A stretch of DNA of 64,000 nucleotides from Candidatus Intricatilinea gracilis (lineage in GTDB: Bacteria > Pseudomonadota > Gammaproteobacteria > Burkholderiales > Burkholderiaceae_C): the NCBI GenBank assembly GCA_016702605.1, contig JADJDQ010000003.1:604860-668859 (forward strand), read 5' to 3'. The notes beneath the pieces were generated by a model. The model worked only from the letters and a program-made list of their open reading frames with translations. It did no database searches and was not told the DNA's origin. Positions within the stretch are counted from its first letter, which is position 1. Each line of letters begins with the position of its first letter. The position numbers and the translations under genes were made by a program. Shown piece after piece: positions 45,613 through 54,555 of the stretch.

Positions 45613-45810
45613 ATGTCCGCCGAGAAAACCGTGTCGATGAGCTTCCGGGTCACGCCCCGGTTCAAGCTCTTGCTGCAAGAAGCAGCTGCCCGGGACAACC
45701 GTAGCCTCACCAACATGTTGGAGGCACTGCTGATGAGTCACTGCAGCGCCCACGGAATCGGCCAGCCGGCGGACACCGCACCCAAGAAGTTCAGGGGATT
45801 GAAGAAGTGA
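45613..45810 (+). CDS. Ribbon-helix-helix (CopG/Arc-like) DNA-binding protein
   Basis: 65 residues from ATG 45613. TVSMSFRVTPRFKLLLQEAA is the beta-strand and first helix, and RSLTNMLEALL is the second helix of an RHH fold. The C-terminal 25 residues are basic (KKFRGLKK). A longer frame extends upstream but has no protein-like sequence. The stop overlaps the GTG start of the helicase-nuclease gene in a GTGA, so the two are coupled. An inverted repeat just upstream suggests autoregulation. It could be an antitoxin-type regulator of the operon. Confidence 0.8.
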   Translation: MSAEKTVSMSFRVTPRFKLLLQEAAARDNRSLTNMLEALLMSHCSAHGIGQPADTAPKKFRGLKK

Positions 45811-48800
45811 TTGAAGGCGCCGAACGCATCATTGACCTGCTGACCTACATCGAGCAGGTGGAAAAGCTCAAGGCGAAGCCGCCTTTCGAAATCCCCAGGG
45901 ACGCCCCTTTTCTTGCTCACCAGCATGAGATGGCGACCTTGCCGGATGTGGCGTTCAACCTCCAGGTCGACGGCGACGACGTCTGGCTGCGCTTTCCGCG
46001 CCTGCAGGAAATTGCTCCACCGGAGCTCGACGATGCGCTCAAGCCCTGGGTGACGCTGCCCAAGTCTCCTGAGAAGACCCCGGAGCTGCGCGCGGAGCTC
46101 GTCATCTACGAGGGCCGCGAAGTCGCCAGCCGTATCTCGCTCACCGACCACCCGGAAATTCGGGAAGCCTTCGACTGGTACGTTGAATTCCAGTGGACGC
46201 CGTGGGCGAGCGCCGAGCGCCCGCGCCGGCGTGCCATCGCCTGCTACACGCGCCTCTTCGCGCTCCACCAGACCATTGCGTCAGAAGGTGCCGAGACGCC
46301 GCTTGAGCTGGCGTGGGGCATCGGATACGCAGCCTGGAAGAAGGTGAACTTCGGCACCGCGCTGACATACCCGCTTATCGTCCAGGCCTGCGAGGTGACG
46401 CTCAACGAGAAGACCTTTGAGCTTGAGGTTCGCCCCCGCAGCACCGAGCCACGCTTGGAGGTGGACTGCTTCGCCGAAATGGACGTTGCAGGGGTCCCCG
46501 CTCTAGAGGCAACCTGGCGAACCACCCTGGCCACCGCGGCCAGTCGCATCAACCCGTTCGAGCCCGGCACCTACGACGGCATGCTCAAAGCCGCCGTCAG
46601 CTACCTTGACCCGGCCGGCACCTACGAGACGCGTGCGAGCACCGACCCTCTGCCGCGACCGGGCGACAAGCTGCACATCACCAACAACTGGGTGCTGTTC
46701 GCCCGCAAGCGGTCCGGTGACATCTTCCTTGAAGACATCAGGCGTTTGAAGGCCAAGGTCGGGAGTGCAACCGCACTGCCGAGCGTTATCAGGAAGTTTG
46801 TCGAGCACGGCGGCGACACCGTTCGCGTGCAGCCGGAGCAGCCCTACCGTGGCCTGTCCACCAGCGATGGCGGCACCAATGCGATGGAGCTGTACTTCCC
46901 GATGGCGTACAACGACGAGCAGGTATCCATCGTCCAGAAGCTGCATCACAACGACGGCGTGGTCGTGCAGGGCCCACCCGGAACCGGCAAGACGCACACG
47001 ATTGCCAACGTCATCTGCCACTACCTGGCGCAGGGCAAGCGCGTCCTGGTGACGGCCAAAGGCGAGTCGGCCCTGGCGGTGCTGCAGGAGAAGCTTCCCG
47101 AAGGCATCCGGCCGCTGAGCGTGGCGCTGCTGTCCGACGAACGGGACGGCATGAAGCAGTTTGAGCACGCCATCCAGGCGATTGCCTCCAGCGTCGCGAG
47201 CATCAACCCCACGCGGTCGGCCGCGACGATTACCGCTGCCGAGGCCAAGCTCAATCACCTGCACGCCAAGATTTCGCATGTGGACCAAAGCGTTGCTGCG
47301 CACGCGCTTCGCCACATGGAGACGTATGCCTACCAGGGCAGGTCGATGATGCCGGAGGAACTTGCCCGGCTAGCCTTGGAGCAAGCCGAACAGCACCAGT
47401 GGTTTGACGATGAGCCGCCGGCCAAGAAGGACGGGGTGCTACCCGTCGATGACGCCGCGCTCAATGGTCTTCGTCGTGCTCGCCTAATGGTCGGCACTGA
47501 CATCGCGTACCTGGGCTTCACGCTGCCTGCCGTGGACGCCTTCCCACTATGGAGCGACCTGGTCGGGCTGCATCGTGACCTGGTCAAGGCCAAGGCCATC
47601 GACTCCAGCGTGTTGCATGGCAGCACGCTTGCCTTGGTCGATGCGCAGCTCGCCACCTTCGAGAAGGCCCAGGCACTGGTCGAATTCCTGGACGACAGGA
47701 TGACCCTCAAGTCCAAGCTGGTGGCCACCCGGGCACCGTGGTTGGAGGTGCTGAGCAAGCGGATTGCCGACCTTCAACCTGTGGACCCAGTCCTTCAGTC
47801 CCTTCTCGCCGTCTGCGAAGAGGTCCGCAAACTGGAGCGAGAGCGCCGGGAGCTTGTAGGCAAGGCTGTGTCGGTGCCACCGGAGGCAGAACAGAGCGTG
47901 GACTTCACCAACGCACTGGTCCGCTTGGTGGCTGGGAAGTCAGCCTTCGCCATGCCGTTCGGGTTGGGCCAGGGGGACACGCGCAAGCTGGTGGCGGCGG
48001 TCACGGTCCAAGGTGTTGAGCCGGCGGGTCGACCAGAGTGGGAGTTGGTCGAACAGGCCGTCGCCTGGCGCCTGGCTGCCCGCAAGGTCCTGGCCCGTTG
48101 GGCTGCGCTCGCCGGTGAGTTCGGGCTGGAATCGGGGCATGGAACCGTCGACGACTGGTTCCGCCTCGTCGCCCACTGGGAGTCGACCGTAGAGGACGTG
48201 CGCAAGCTCCGGTTTGACTTCGACGCGCACCTCCATGACCGATTGGCCGAGGTCTTCGGCAGGCCTGTCGCGGACAAGATGTGGGAAGGCGGCGAGGTTT
48301 TCGTTGCCAACGCCTTTGCCAGCCTGCAGGCTCACCTGGATAAGAGCCGGCTGGCCTACGCGCTACGCCGGGTCCAGGAGCTTCTCCGGTTGCTCGACGG
48401 TCACCAAGGCGGTGTCGTCGAGGAACTGCGCGGCTTCTTGGCCGAGTCCTTGAGTCGCCCGACCGCCGACGAGGGGGTGCTGCAGACCACCTGGCAGGCG
48501 CTGCAGGCAGAACTGGCGCGGCTCACCCTCCTGCTGCCATCGCTTGCGGAAATTGACCGAGTGACTGCCGCGCTCTCAGCCGCCGGCGCGACACGTTGGG
48601 CGGCCAAGCTGAGGACGCAGGCCGCTGTCGTCGACACGGACCCGCTCACGCCGCCCACTTGGGCCGAAGCCTGGGCGTGGCGCCAGGCAGTGATGTTCCT
48701 TGACAGCATCGACGGGCATCACACGCTGAGAGGGTTGTTCGAAGAGCGCAAGCAGCTCACCACCACGCTGGCACGGACGTACCAGGAATTGGTGGCCGAG

Positions 48801-50303
48801 AAAACGTGGCTCGGAGTCTTCAACAACTCCCCAGACTCCGTGCGCCAGGCACTTCAGGCTTACCTGAATGCAGTCCAGGCCATGGGGTCCGGCACCGGTG
48901 TACGTGCAGTGCGACACCGCCGAACGGCACGCGACGCAATGACGAGGGCTTACCAGGCTGTGCCGTGTTGGGTGTTGCCCCATTGGCGCGTGTCGGAGAC
49001 CATCCCGCCAGAGGTGGGCCTTTTTGACCTCGTGGTCATTGACGAGGCCTCTCAATCAGACATTTGGGCGCTGCCGGCCCTGCTGCGCGGTCGCAAGGTA
49101 CTGGTGGTCGGCGACCACAAGCAGGTGTCGCCGTCTGCCGTCGGTTTGGCCGAGACCAAAATCAAGGAGCTGGAAACACGCTTCTTGGGCCGGCAGCCGC
49201 ACGGCTCGGAGATGACTCCAGACAAGTCCATCTACGACTTGGCGCGCGTGGTCTTCGCCGGCAATTCGGTCATGCTCAAAGAGCACTTCCGCTGCGTGTC
49301 GCCCATCATCGAGTTCTCGAACCGCGAGTTCTACCAGGGTGACATCCGGCCGCTGCGTGTGCCCAAGGCTAATGAACGGCTGGACCCGCCGCTGGTCGAC
49401 GTGTTCGTGAAGGGCGGCATCCGAAAGGGTGATGTCAACGAGGGTGAGGCCCAGGCCATCATCGATGAAATCCGCGCCATCCTGCGGGACCCGCAGTTCG
49501 ACGGTCGGTCCATCGGCGTGGTCACCTTGCTGGGCACATCCCAGGCTGCGCGCATCAACGAGCTTGTGACGAACCAGATTTCGCAGGGGGACATCGTGGC
49601 CCGCAGGATTGCAGTGGGCCCCCCGCCCGTCTTCCAGGGGAGGGAGCGCGACATCATGATGGTGTCAATGGTGCTGGCACCTGGTGACCGCACGGCGGCG
49701 AACAAGGCAGATATTCAGCAGCGCATCAACGTGGCGATGTCTCGGGCCCGCGACCGGATGTACTTGTTCCGGTCGGTGCCCGACAACCAGTTTTCGGAGG
49801 ACTCGCTCAGCGGCCGCATCATTCGCCACTTCCAGCAGCCCTTCCAACGCGATGCCAAGAAGGTCCAGTCGCTGCGCGACCTGTGCGAGTCCGGCTTCGA
49901 ACGCGAGATGTTCGACGAGCTCGTGAAGCGCGGCTACCGCGTCCAGCCGCAGGTGCCCTGCGGTGGTTACCGAATGGACTTCGTGGTTGAAGGCAATGAG
50001 GGCCGGCGTTTGGCAGTCGAGTGTGATGGCGACCGCTTCCACGGGCCTGGCCAGTGGCAGGACGACATGGGCAGGCAGCGCGTCCTCGAGCGCGCCGGCT
50101 GGACGTTCTGGCGCTGCTTCGCATCGAGTTTTGTGCGGCGTCGTGACGACGTCATGCAGGACCTGTTGGCCACGCTTCATCGGCTGGGAATCGAGCCTCT
50201 GGGCGCCGACGTCGTGGACAACTCGGTCTGGGTGCACCACAAGGAAGTGGACCCGCTCGGGGTCGAAGCAGACGAAGAGGTTGATGAGCAGGAGGTCACC
50301 TGA
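45807..50303 (+). CDS. SF1 helicase with C-terminal Vsr/DUF559-like nuclease
   Basis: 1498 residues from GTG 45807. Residues 1-380 are an unassigned N-terminal region. Walker A is GPPGTGKT at 389-396, then a long insertion rich in helices (about 470-1060). Motif II is VVIDEASQSD (Asp1079), motif III VVGDHKQVSPS, and the second RecA lobe has HFRCVSPIIEFSN and INVAMSRARDRMY. This is the Dna2/Upf1 class of SF1B helicases. The C-terminus (about 1362-1470) is a nuclease of the Vsr/MTES_1575 type: FEREMFDELVKRGYRV, YRMDFVVEG, LAVECDGDRFHG, and RQRVLERAGWTFWRCF. Such helicase-nuclease fusions occur in phage-defence loci. It is followed one base later by a J-like protein gene. Confidence 0.88.
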   Translation: MIEGAERIIDLLTYIEQVEKLKAKPPFEIPRDAPFLAHQHEMATLPDVAFNLQVDGDDVWLRFPRLQEIAPPELDDALKPWVTLPKSPEKTPELRAELVIYEGREVASRISLTDHPEIREAFDWYVEFQWTPWASAERPRRRAIACYTRLFALHQTIASEGAETPLELAWGIGYAAWKKVNFGTALTYPLIVQACEVTLNEKTFELEVRPRSTEPRLEVDCFAEMDVAGVPALEATWRTTLATAASRINPFEPGTYDGMLKAAVSYLDPAGTYETRASTDPLPRPGDKLHITNNWVLFARKRSGDIFLEDIRRLKAKVGSATALPSVIRKFVEHGGDTVRVQPEQPYRGLSTSDGGTNAMELYFPMAYNDEQVSIVQKLHHNDGVVVQGPPGTGKTHTIANVICHYLAQGKRVLVTAKGESALAVLQEKLPEGIRPLSVALLSDERDGMKQFEHAIQAIASSVASINPTRSAATITAAEAKLNHLHAKISHVDQSVAAHALRHMETYAYQGRSMMPEELARLALEQAEQHQWFDDEPPAKKDGVLPVDDAALNGLRRARLMVGTDIAYLGFTLPAVDAFPLWSDLVGLHRDLVKAKAIDSSVLHGSTLALVDAQLATFEKAQALVEFLDDRMTLKSKLVATRAPWLEVLSKRIADLQPVDPVLQSLLAVCEEVRKLERERRELVGKAVSVPPEAEQSVDFTNALVRLVAGKSAFAMPFGLGQGDTRKLVAAVTVQGVEPAGRPEWELVEQAVAWRLAARKVLARWAALAGEFGLESGHGTVDDWFRLVAHWESTVEDVRKLRFDFDAHLHDRLAEVFGRPVADKMWEGGEVFVANAFASLQAHLDKSRLAYALRRVQELLRLLDGHQGGVVEELRGFLAESLSRPTADEGVLQTTWQALQAELARLTLLLPSLAEIDRVTAALSAAGATRWAAKLRTQAAVVDTDPLTPPTWAEAWAWRQAVMFLDSIDGHHTLRGLFEERKQLTTTLARTYQELVAEKTWLGVFNNSPDSVRQALQAYLNAVQAMGSGTGVRAVRHRRTARDAMTRAYQAVPCWVLPHWRVSETIPPEVGLFDLVVIDEASQSDIWALPALLRGRKVLVVGDHKQVSPSAVGLAETKIKELETRFLGRQPHGSEMTPDKSIYDLARVVFAGNSVMLKEHFRCVSPIIEFSNREFYQGDIRPLRVPKANERLDPPLVDVFVKGGIRKGDVNEGEAQAIIDEIRAILRDPQFDGRSIGVVTLLGTSQAARINELVTNQISQGDIVARRIAVGPPPVFQGRERDIMMVSMVLAPGDRTAANKADIQQRINVAMSRARDRMYLFRSVPDNQFSEDSLSGRIIRHFQQPFQRDAKKVQSLRDLCESGFEREMFDELVKRGYRVQPQVPCGGYRMDFVVEGNEGRRLAVECDGDRFHGPGQWQDDMGRQRVLERAGWTFWRCFASSFVRRRDDVMQDLLATLHRLGIEPLGADVVDNSVWVHHKEVDPLGVEADEEVDEQEVT

Positions 50304-50304
50304 C

Positions 50305-50934
50305 ATGCCCCGTCCATTGATGCAGTCCCGAATCGGGGACCTGGAAGAATTGTTCGCATCGTCGCGAGGCAAGCCAGATGTTCTCAACCAGTTGGAACAT
50401 GAGCTCCAGTTCCGCCAGGTGCCCCGTGCATTGGCGCTGCTCGAGTTGGTCCAGCGTGCGAAGGCTGCCGCGCAAGCCAACGGAGTCAGCAATAGTCCTG
50501 CGCCCGCCCGACAGGTGGCGCCGCCGACTGAACAGCCGAGGCCAGCCGCTCCCGCGCAAAGCCCGGCACCTCCCACAACCCAGCTCTCGCTCCTGGGTCT
50601 GCCAGCTGTCCCTCAAACAGTGCGTCTGCCAGTCGACACTCCAGTGGCACCGGTGGCGGCCTCTGCCCAGCCGCCACGGCCGTCGGCTCCGGCCCAGGCG
50701 CCGCCGGCGCTTCCTACGGTGTCGGTAGAGGACGCATACCGACTCCTGAAGTTGACGCCCGGCGCCACGTGGGAAGCGGTTGAGCAGGCTAGGCGCACGG
50801 CGGTGCAAAAGTCATCGCCACTAGGAAACGGTACGCCTGCTGCGCATCGAGGGGCGGCGTTAGCTGCGGCTCGATTGGCCAACGCGGCGAGCGCTGCCTT
50901 GGCTGCCTCTCGCTTGGCCTTGGGACGGGCATAG
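50305..50934 (+). CDS. J-domain-like protein lacking HPD
   Basis: 209 residues from ATG 50305, with a perfect AGGAGG nine bases upstream inside the preceding gene's end. The N-terminal 60 residues are helical (IGDLEELFASSRGKPDVLNQ). A Pro/Ala-rich linker of about 75 residues follows. The C-terminal region (SVEDAYRLLKLTPGATWEAV, then EQARRTAVQKSSP) resembles helices I-III of a J domain. The diagnostic His-Pro-Asp is absent (SSP instead), so it should not stimulate DnaK. It is tightly linked to the helicase-nuclease gene and probably its partner. Such protein-protein adaptors are seen in uncharacterised defence loci. Confidence 0.7.
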   Translation: MPRPLMQSRIGDLEELFASSRGKPDVLNQLEHELQFRQVPRALALLELVQRAKAAAQANGVSNSPAPARQVAPPTEQPRPAAPAQSPAPPTTQLSLLGLPAVPQTVRLPVDTPVAPVAASAQPPRPSAPAQAPPALPTVSVEDAYRLLKLTPGATWEAVEQARRTAVQKSSPLGNGTPAAHRGAALAAARLANAASAALAASRLALGRA

Positions 50935-51099
50935 CAACTTGATGAGCCGCTCGGCCGGCTCTCTCGCCTGAATCCAGACCATGTGCGGTGCGTCGAGACC
51001 GACATGCATGAGCCGCGGCAGTTGCGGCCTGGTCGGAGGCGAGATAAGTACGACTTGGTGGCCGGCCGCAACGACAGTGCGCAGGGCTGAGACAAGCAA
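50860..51099 (-). pseudogene. SulA/ImuA-like remnant
   Basis: The minus-strand frame 51099-50935 reads LRTVVAAGHQVVLISPPTRP then LPRLMHVGLDAPHMVWIQA, which resembles the core of the SulA/ImuA family (G-x-x-x-x-x-I-x-P-P ... P ... L ... G-L). The frame then runs into the 3' end of the J-like gene. There is no good start codon or ribosome site. It is placed beside umuDC, where SOS genes are expected. Likely a decayed SOS cell-division inhibitor or imuA. Recognition is by eye. Confidence 0.4.
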
Positions 51100-51157
51100 G
51101 CGTCATTCAGGGCCGAGCGGTGCGGACTCAGAGTGCCGGTGACTGCCTGTCATGACG

Positions 51158-51180
51158 CGAAAAGCGGGCTGATGCCCGCT
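51158..51180 (-). terminator. Rho-independent terminator
   Basis: On the minus strand AGCGGGC-ATCA-GCCCGCT forms a perfect 7-bp stem with a 4-base loop, followed by TTTTC. It lies 37 bases after the stop of the small membrane protein gene (51217-51570) and should end its transcript. Confidence 0.65.
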
Positions 51181-51216
51181 CTAACTCCTGCTCTTGATGA
51201 GCGCTTGCGTCGACTG

Positions 51217-51570
51217 TCAACGCTTCGTCACAGCAACCGCGAGCAGCACCAGGCCGCCGACGGGCATCAACACCACGTAGACCAGGCCGATGAACGGGGC
51301 GGCGAAGAACAGGGCGACATTGCGCAGGGTACGCAGGGCCTTGGGGCTGTGGATGAGGGCTTGCAGCGCGGTCCAGACCAGCGCGGTGAGACCAGCGAGA
51401 GGGGCGGCGATGATGAATGCCAAGCCAAGGACCGGTGCCAGCGCCAGGAGGGCCATCGTGCGGAAGGTGCCGCCTTGCAGGACTTGCGTACCGGCGGGCA
51501 TGCTGACTTGGTGAGCGCGGCGGCCAGTGCTGGGGCGGAACGTGTAGGCGGTGTGCAGGGTGGCGGTCAT
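51217..51570 (-). CDS. Small membrane protein of unknown function
   Basis: 117 residues from ATG 51570, with GAGACC just upstream. Two or three hydrophobic segments are visible: MALLALAPVLGLAFIIAAP, LAGLTALVWTALQAL and FFAAPFIGLVYVVLMPVGGL. The N-terminal 40 residues are polar (HTAYTFRPSTGRRAH). It has its own terminator and is divergent from umuD. I do not recognise the family. Confidence 0.65.
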   Translation of the reverse strand: MTATLHTAYTFRPSTGRRAHQVSMPAGTQVLQGGTFRTMALLALAPVLGLAFIIAAPLAGLTALVWTALQALIHSPKALRTLRNVALFFAAPFIGLVYVVLMPVGGLVLLAVAVTKR

Positions 51571-51914
51571 GGTGGTCTCGGGTTTGTGGTTCGGTTGCCT
51601 TTGTCTTTGCATAGGGTGTGCCAGCGCACGGCAAACCCGAATACATCATTGAAATCAACCACTTGCCTCAGCGGCGACGGCCACCGCCTGGGATTGCGAC
51701 CCGCTCAAGAACATTTGCACTGGACAGGTGGCGGTACTGCGCGCCGATTCGCTTATAGAAATCAAGGACTTGGCGGCGCTGCGAGGTGTACAGGATTTTT
51801 GTTCAGTGCGGGAATGGCCTGTCCGGCAGCTCACCCTGGTGTGGCCGGTCGACCTGCCCGACGGCGGGCGAGAGCCACCCTTGCCGGCGTTCCGCAGAAC
51901 GCTAGACTGTATAA
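51571..51914. other. Intergenic between the membrane protein and umuD
   Basis: About 340 bases. The right end holds the LexA-like box described separately. No gene seen in the rest. Confidence 0.35.
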
Positions 51915-51922
51915 ATGTCCAG
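51907..51922 (+). promoter_or_regulatory. LexA-like SOS box overlapping the umuD start
   Basis: CTGTATAAATGTCCAG matches the CTGT-N8-ACAG LexA consensus except for one base in the right half (CCAG). It overlaps the ATG of umuD at 51915, so bound repressor would block both promoter clearance and translation start. Fits SOS control of umuDC. Confidence 0.55.
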
Positions 51923-52358
51923 CTTCAATACGCTTCCAGACATGGCGCCCGTGGGGCGCGATGGCGCTGCAGCGACCGCCGCCAAGGCGCCGACCGGGTC
52001 AGCTGGATTCGGCTCTCCCGGTGCGGATGCGACCGTCCGCCGCCTGGACTTGAACGAAGCGCTCATCCGTCACCCGCAGGCGACCTTCATGATGCGCACT
52101 GCGGGCTCCGCGATGCGGGACGCCGGAATCGACACAGGCGACGTTGTGCTCGTCGACCGTGCCCTGACGGCCCACCACGGCAGCGTCGTCGTAGCCGTCG
52201 TGGACGGCGAACTCGTGTGTCGGCGACTGTTCAGGCAGGGCGACGTCGTCAAGCTGGAGGCCGCGGCGCCTGACCACGCCGACATGGTCGTCCCCGCGGG
52301 TGAGCAGCTCGAAATCTGGGGCGTGGTGACGACGGTCATCAAGTCGCTGGTCGACTGA
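51915..52358 (+). CDS. umuD: UmuD-like protein with both catalytic residues replaced
   Basis: 147 residues. It aligns with UmuD along its length: the cleavage-site region SAGFGSPGAD (Ala30-Gly31), the RLDLNEALIRHPQATF segment and the fold core GDVVLVDRALTAHHG. At the position of the catalytic Ser60 of E. coli UmuD (S-M) this protein has Ala66 (TAGSAMRD). At the position of catalytic Lys97 it has Arg103 (DGELVCRRL). Both codons are clear in the DNA. The Ser-Lys dyad is therefore absent, while the cleavage site remains. It may act uncleaved, or be cut in trans by another UmuD or by LexA-type activity. The gene is 20 bases upstream of umuC. Confidence 0.88.
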   Translation: MSSFNTLPDMAPVGRDGAAATAAKAPTGSAGFGSPGADATVRRLDLNEALIRHPQATFMMRTAGSAMRDAGIDTGDVVLVDRALTAHHGSVVVAVVDGELVCRRLFRQGDVVKLEAAAPDHADMVVPAGEQLEIWGVVTTVIKSLVD

Positions 52359-52378
52359 CCTGGCGTGCGCAGGCTACC

Positions 52379-53713
52379 GTGTTCGCGCTCGTCGACGCCA
52401 ACAACATGTACGTCAGCTGCGAGCGGGTGTTCCAGCCGCGGCTGAACGGCAAGCCTGTCGTCGTCCTGTCGTCCAATGACGGCGCCTGCATCGCACGCAG
52501 CAATGAGGCGAAGGAGCTTGGCGTCAAGATGGCCCAGCCGTGGTTCCAGGTGCGCCATCTCGAGCGCAGCGCCGGGCTCATCGCGGTGTCGGCGAACTTC
52601 GAGCTGTACGGCGACATGTCGAGCCGGATGATGGCTGTCGAGGGTCGGTATGCGCCGCGGCAGGAGGTGTACTCGATTGACGAGTCGTTCCTCGACTTCA
52701 CCGGCGTGCACAGCGACCTGGTGGCCATTGGCCGCGACCTGCGGGCCGCCGTGCTGCGAGAAACCGGGCTGCCGACCAGCGTCGGCTTCGGGCCGACCAA
52801 GACGCTGGCCAAGCTCGCCAACCACGTCGCCAAGACGGCCGACCGCAAGCCGGGGTCCTACCCGAGCGGCCTGGCGCAAGTCTGCAACTTCGGGCTCCTG
52901 ACGCAGGCTGAGCTCGACCAGGTTATGGCGGCCACCGAAGTCGGTGCGGTCTGGGGCGTGGGCCGGCGCATCGGCGCCAAGCTCACCGAGGCCGGCGTGC
53001 GCACGGTGCTCGACCTGGTGCGCTGCGACGCGTCGATGCTGCGGCGGCAGTTCTCGGTGGTCCTGCAAAAGACGCTGCTCGAATTGCGCGGAACCTCGTG
53101 CATGGACCTCGATGACGCACCGGCTGCACGCCAGCAGATTCTGGTGTCGCGCTCGTTCGGCAAGTCCGTGACTGAGATGGCCGGCATCGTCGAAGCGGTC
53201 AGCGAATTCGCGTCGCGCGCAGCGGAGAAGTTGCGCGCTCAGGACAGCGTCGCCGGCGCAGTCAACGTCTTCTTCCTGACGAGCCCCTTCCGGTCCAACG
53301 ACCGGCCGCACAGCGTCTCTGTCACCGTGCCCCTGGTGCGGCCCACCTCGGACTCTCGCCACTTCGTCAGCGCGGTTGCCGACGTGGTACGGCGCGAGTT
53401 CAGGTCAGGGTTCAACTACGCCAAGGCGGGCGTGATGCTGCTCGACCTGCAGCCCGCAACGCAGGTTCAAGGTGAGCTCGACCTGTTCGCTGCCCCTGAC
53501 GTTCAGGAGCCACCCGGCAAGGACAAGGCGCGCCCGGCGCTGATGGCCGCTGTGGACGCGCTGAACCTTCGCTTCGGGCGCGACGCCGTTCACCTTGGGA
53601 ATTCGTCCATCGCCAGCAATGGCCACGAGGTGCGCAGCTGGTCGACCAAGCAGGAGCGGCGCTCACCGCGGTTCACGACACGGTGGGACGAGATGCCGGT
53701 CGTGAAGGCGTAG
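52379..53713 (+). CDS. umuC: UmuC, DNA polymerase V catalytic subunit
   Basis: 444 residues from GTG 52379. The Y-family polymerase palm is intact: FALVDANNMYVSCERVF gives the first metal-binding Asp, and YSIDESFLDF gives the Asp-Glu pair. The thumb and little-finger regions follow (PTSVGFGPTKTLAKLANHVA, GVGRRIGAKL). The C-terminus (SSIASNGHEVRSW, RSPRFTTRWDEMPVV) matches DUF4113, typical of UmuC. It makes pol V with the UmuD' dimer for translesion synthesis. The neighbouring umuD lacks its catalytic dyad, which raises the question of how activation works here. Confidence 0.95.
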   Translation: MFALVDANNMYVSCERVFQPRLNGKPVVVLSSNDGACIARSNEAKELGVKMAQPWFQVRHLERSAGLIAVSANFELYGDMSSRMMAVEGRYAPRQEVYSIDESFLDFTGVHSDLVAIGRDLRAAVLRETGLPTSVGFGPTKTLAKLANHVAKTADRKPGSYPSGLAQVCNFGLLTQAELDQVMAATEVGAVWGVGRRIGAKLTEAGVRTVLDLVRCDASMLRRQFSVVLQKTLLELRGTSCMDLDDAPAARQQILVSRSFGKSVTEMAGIVEAVSEFASRAAEKLRAQDSVAGAVNVFFLTSPFRSNDRPHSVSVTVPLVRPTSDSRHFVSAVADVVRREFRSGFNYAKAGVMLLDLQPATQVQGELDLFAAPDVQEPPGKDKARPALMAAVDALNLRFGRDAVHLGNSSIASNGHEVRSWSTKQERRSPRFTTRWDEMPVVKA

Positions 53714-53845
53714 TGACACGAACGGGCGCACCGGGCGTCGGTACCTGTGCAAATGGGTATGCGGAAAGTAGGCTTACGCGCTACCTTCGACATAACTTTC
53801 TACAGCAAGCGGGACCCCTGGTAGGGCCCAGGCCCGTCTTGGCGG

Positions 53846-54064
53846 CTACTGCGAGGGTGACGCCAGGCCGGTCGCCAGCTCGACCGGCCGAGGAGGTGGC
53901 TGCCCGACTTCCCAGTCCATCCAGTCTTCGCCGAAAAGCTCGACCGGATGCTGTGTGCGGTCCGAGCCGTTGCCACAGGCCATCGAGTCGGCCGGGCAGT
54001 ACTTGTCACAGCCCCAGCAGATGCGATGTGGGTTGGCGGGCTTGACGGGGAACGGCTTGGCCAT
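53846..54064 (-). CDS. DUF3079 small protein
   Basis: 72 residues from ATG 54064. The core ICWGCDKYCPADSMACGNGS followed by DRTQHPVELFG is the DUF3079 signature, with four or five cysteines that may bind zinc. A longer frame upstream (to 54142) adds residues unlike the family. It is convergent with umuC, 132 bases away. The function of the family is unknown. Confidence 0.85.
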   Translation of the reverse strand: MAKPFPVKPANPHRICWGCDKYCPADSMACGNGSDRTQHPVELFGEDWMDWEVGQPPPRPVELATGLASPSQ

Positions 54065-54555
54065 GGTGCCCGACAGTACGCCGACTGGCACACGGCCAAC
54101 CTGTCCGAAGTCAAGGTGGAGACGGGACCCGCAGTACCGCACCGCGGACCGTTCAATAAAAAGCCCCGACCTTTGTGGGCCAGGGCTGTAACGCCTTTTC
54201 GCTGTCAGCGCGTCGGCGCCTGCTCAGGGAGGAAAAGCAGGGAAGCTCAAGCCATCGGCCGAAGCCTCAACATGAAGTCTACTCTCGAGGGGGACTCGCG
54301 CCATGACCGTCGGCAAGCCGACGGGCGCAGTAGTCAGCGGGACGAGTAGCGCGGCGGTGCGTTGCGCGAAAGCGACCGGCCCCGGCAGCGGCCTCGCGGC
54401 GCCGTTGATTTCGTGCGAGCTGCCAGTGAGAATTCGTCTGCGTCTGGCTGATACCCAGACCCGTCGACCGGTAAGGTCGACCCGCCGGAAAGCATGAGCG
54501 CCGGTGCCCGTACGCGGTGTATGCAAGCGCGGGGATTTCCAACCAAGGAATCCCT
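54065..54555. other. Intergenic between DUF3079 and the HNH gene
   Basis: About 490 bases, including the possible terminator at 54154-54188. No credible gene in 54200-54540. Confidence 0.3.
54154..54188 (-). terminator. Possible terminator
   Basis: On the minus strand AGCCCTGGCC and GGTCGGGGCT form a stem with one or two mismatches and a CACAAA loop, followed by TTTTTATT. No minus-strand gene is clear just upstream of it, so which transcript it serves is unknown. Confidence 0.45.

Noticed and set aside
49665..50576. 303-codon minus-strand frame
   Set aside because: Shadow of the helicase-nuclease end and the J-like gene.
52070..53362. 430-codon minus-strand frame
   Set aside because: Shadow of umuDC.
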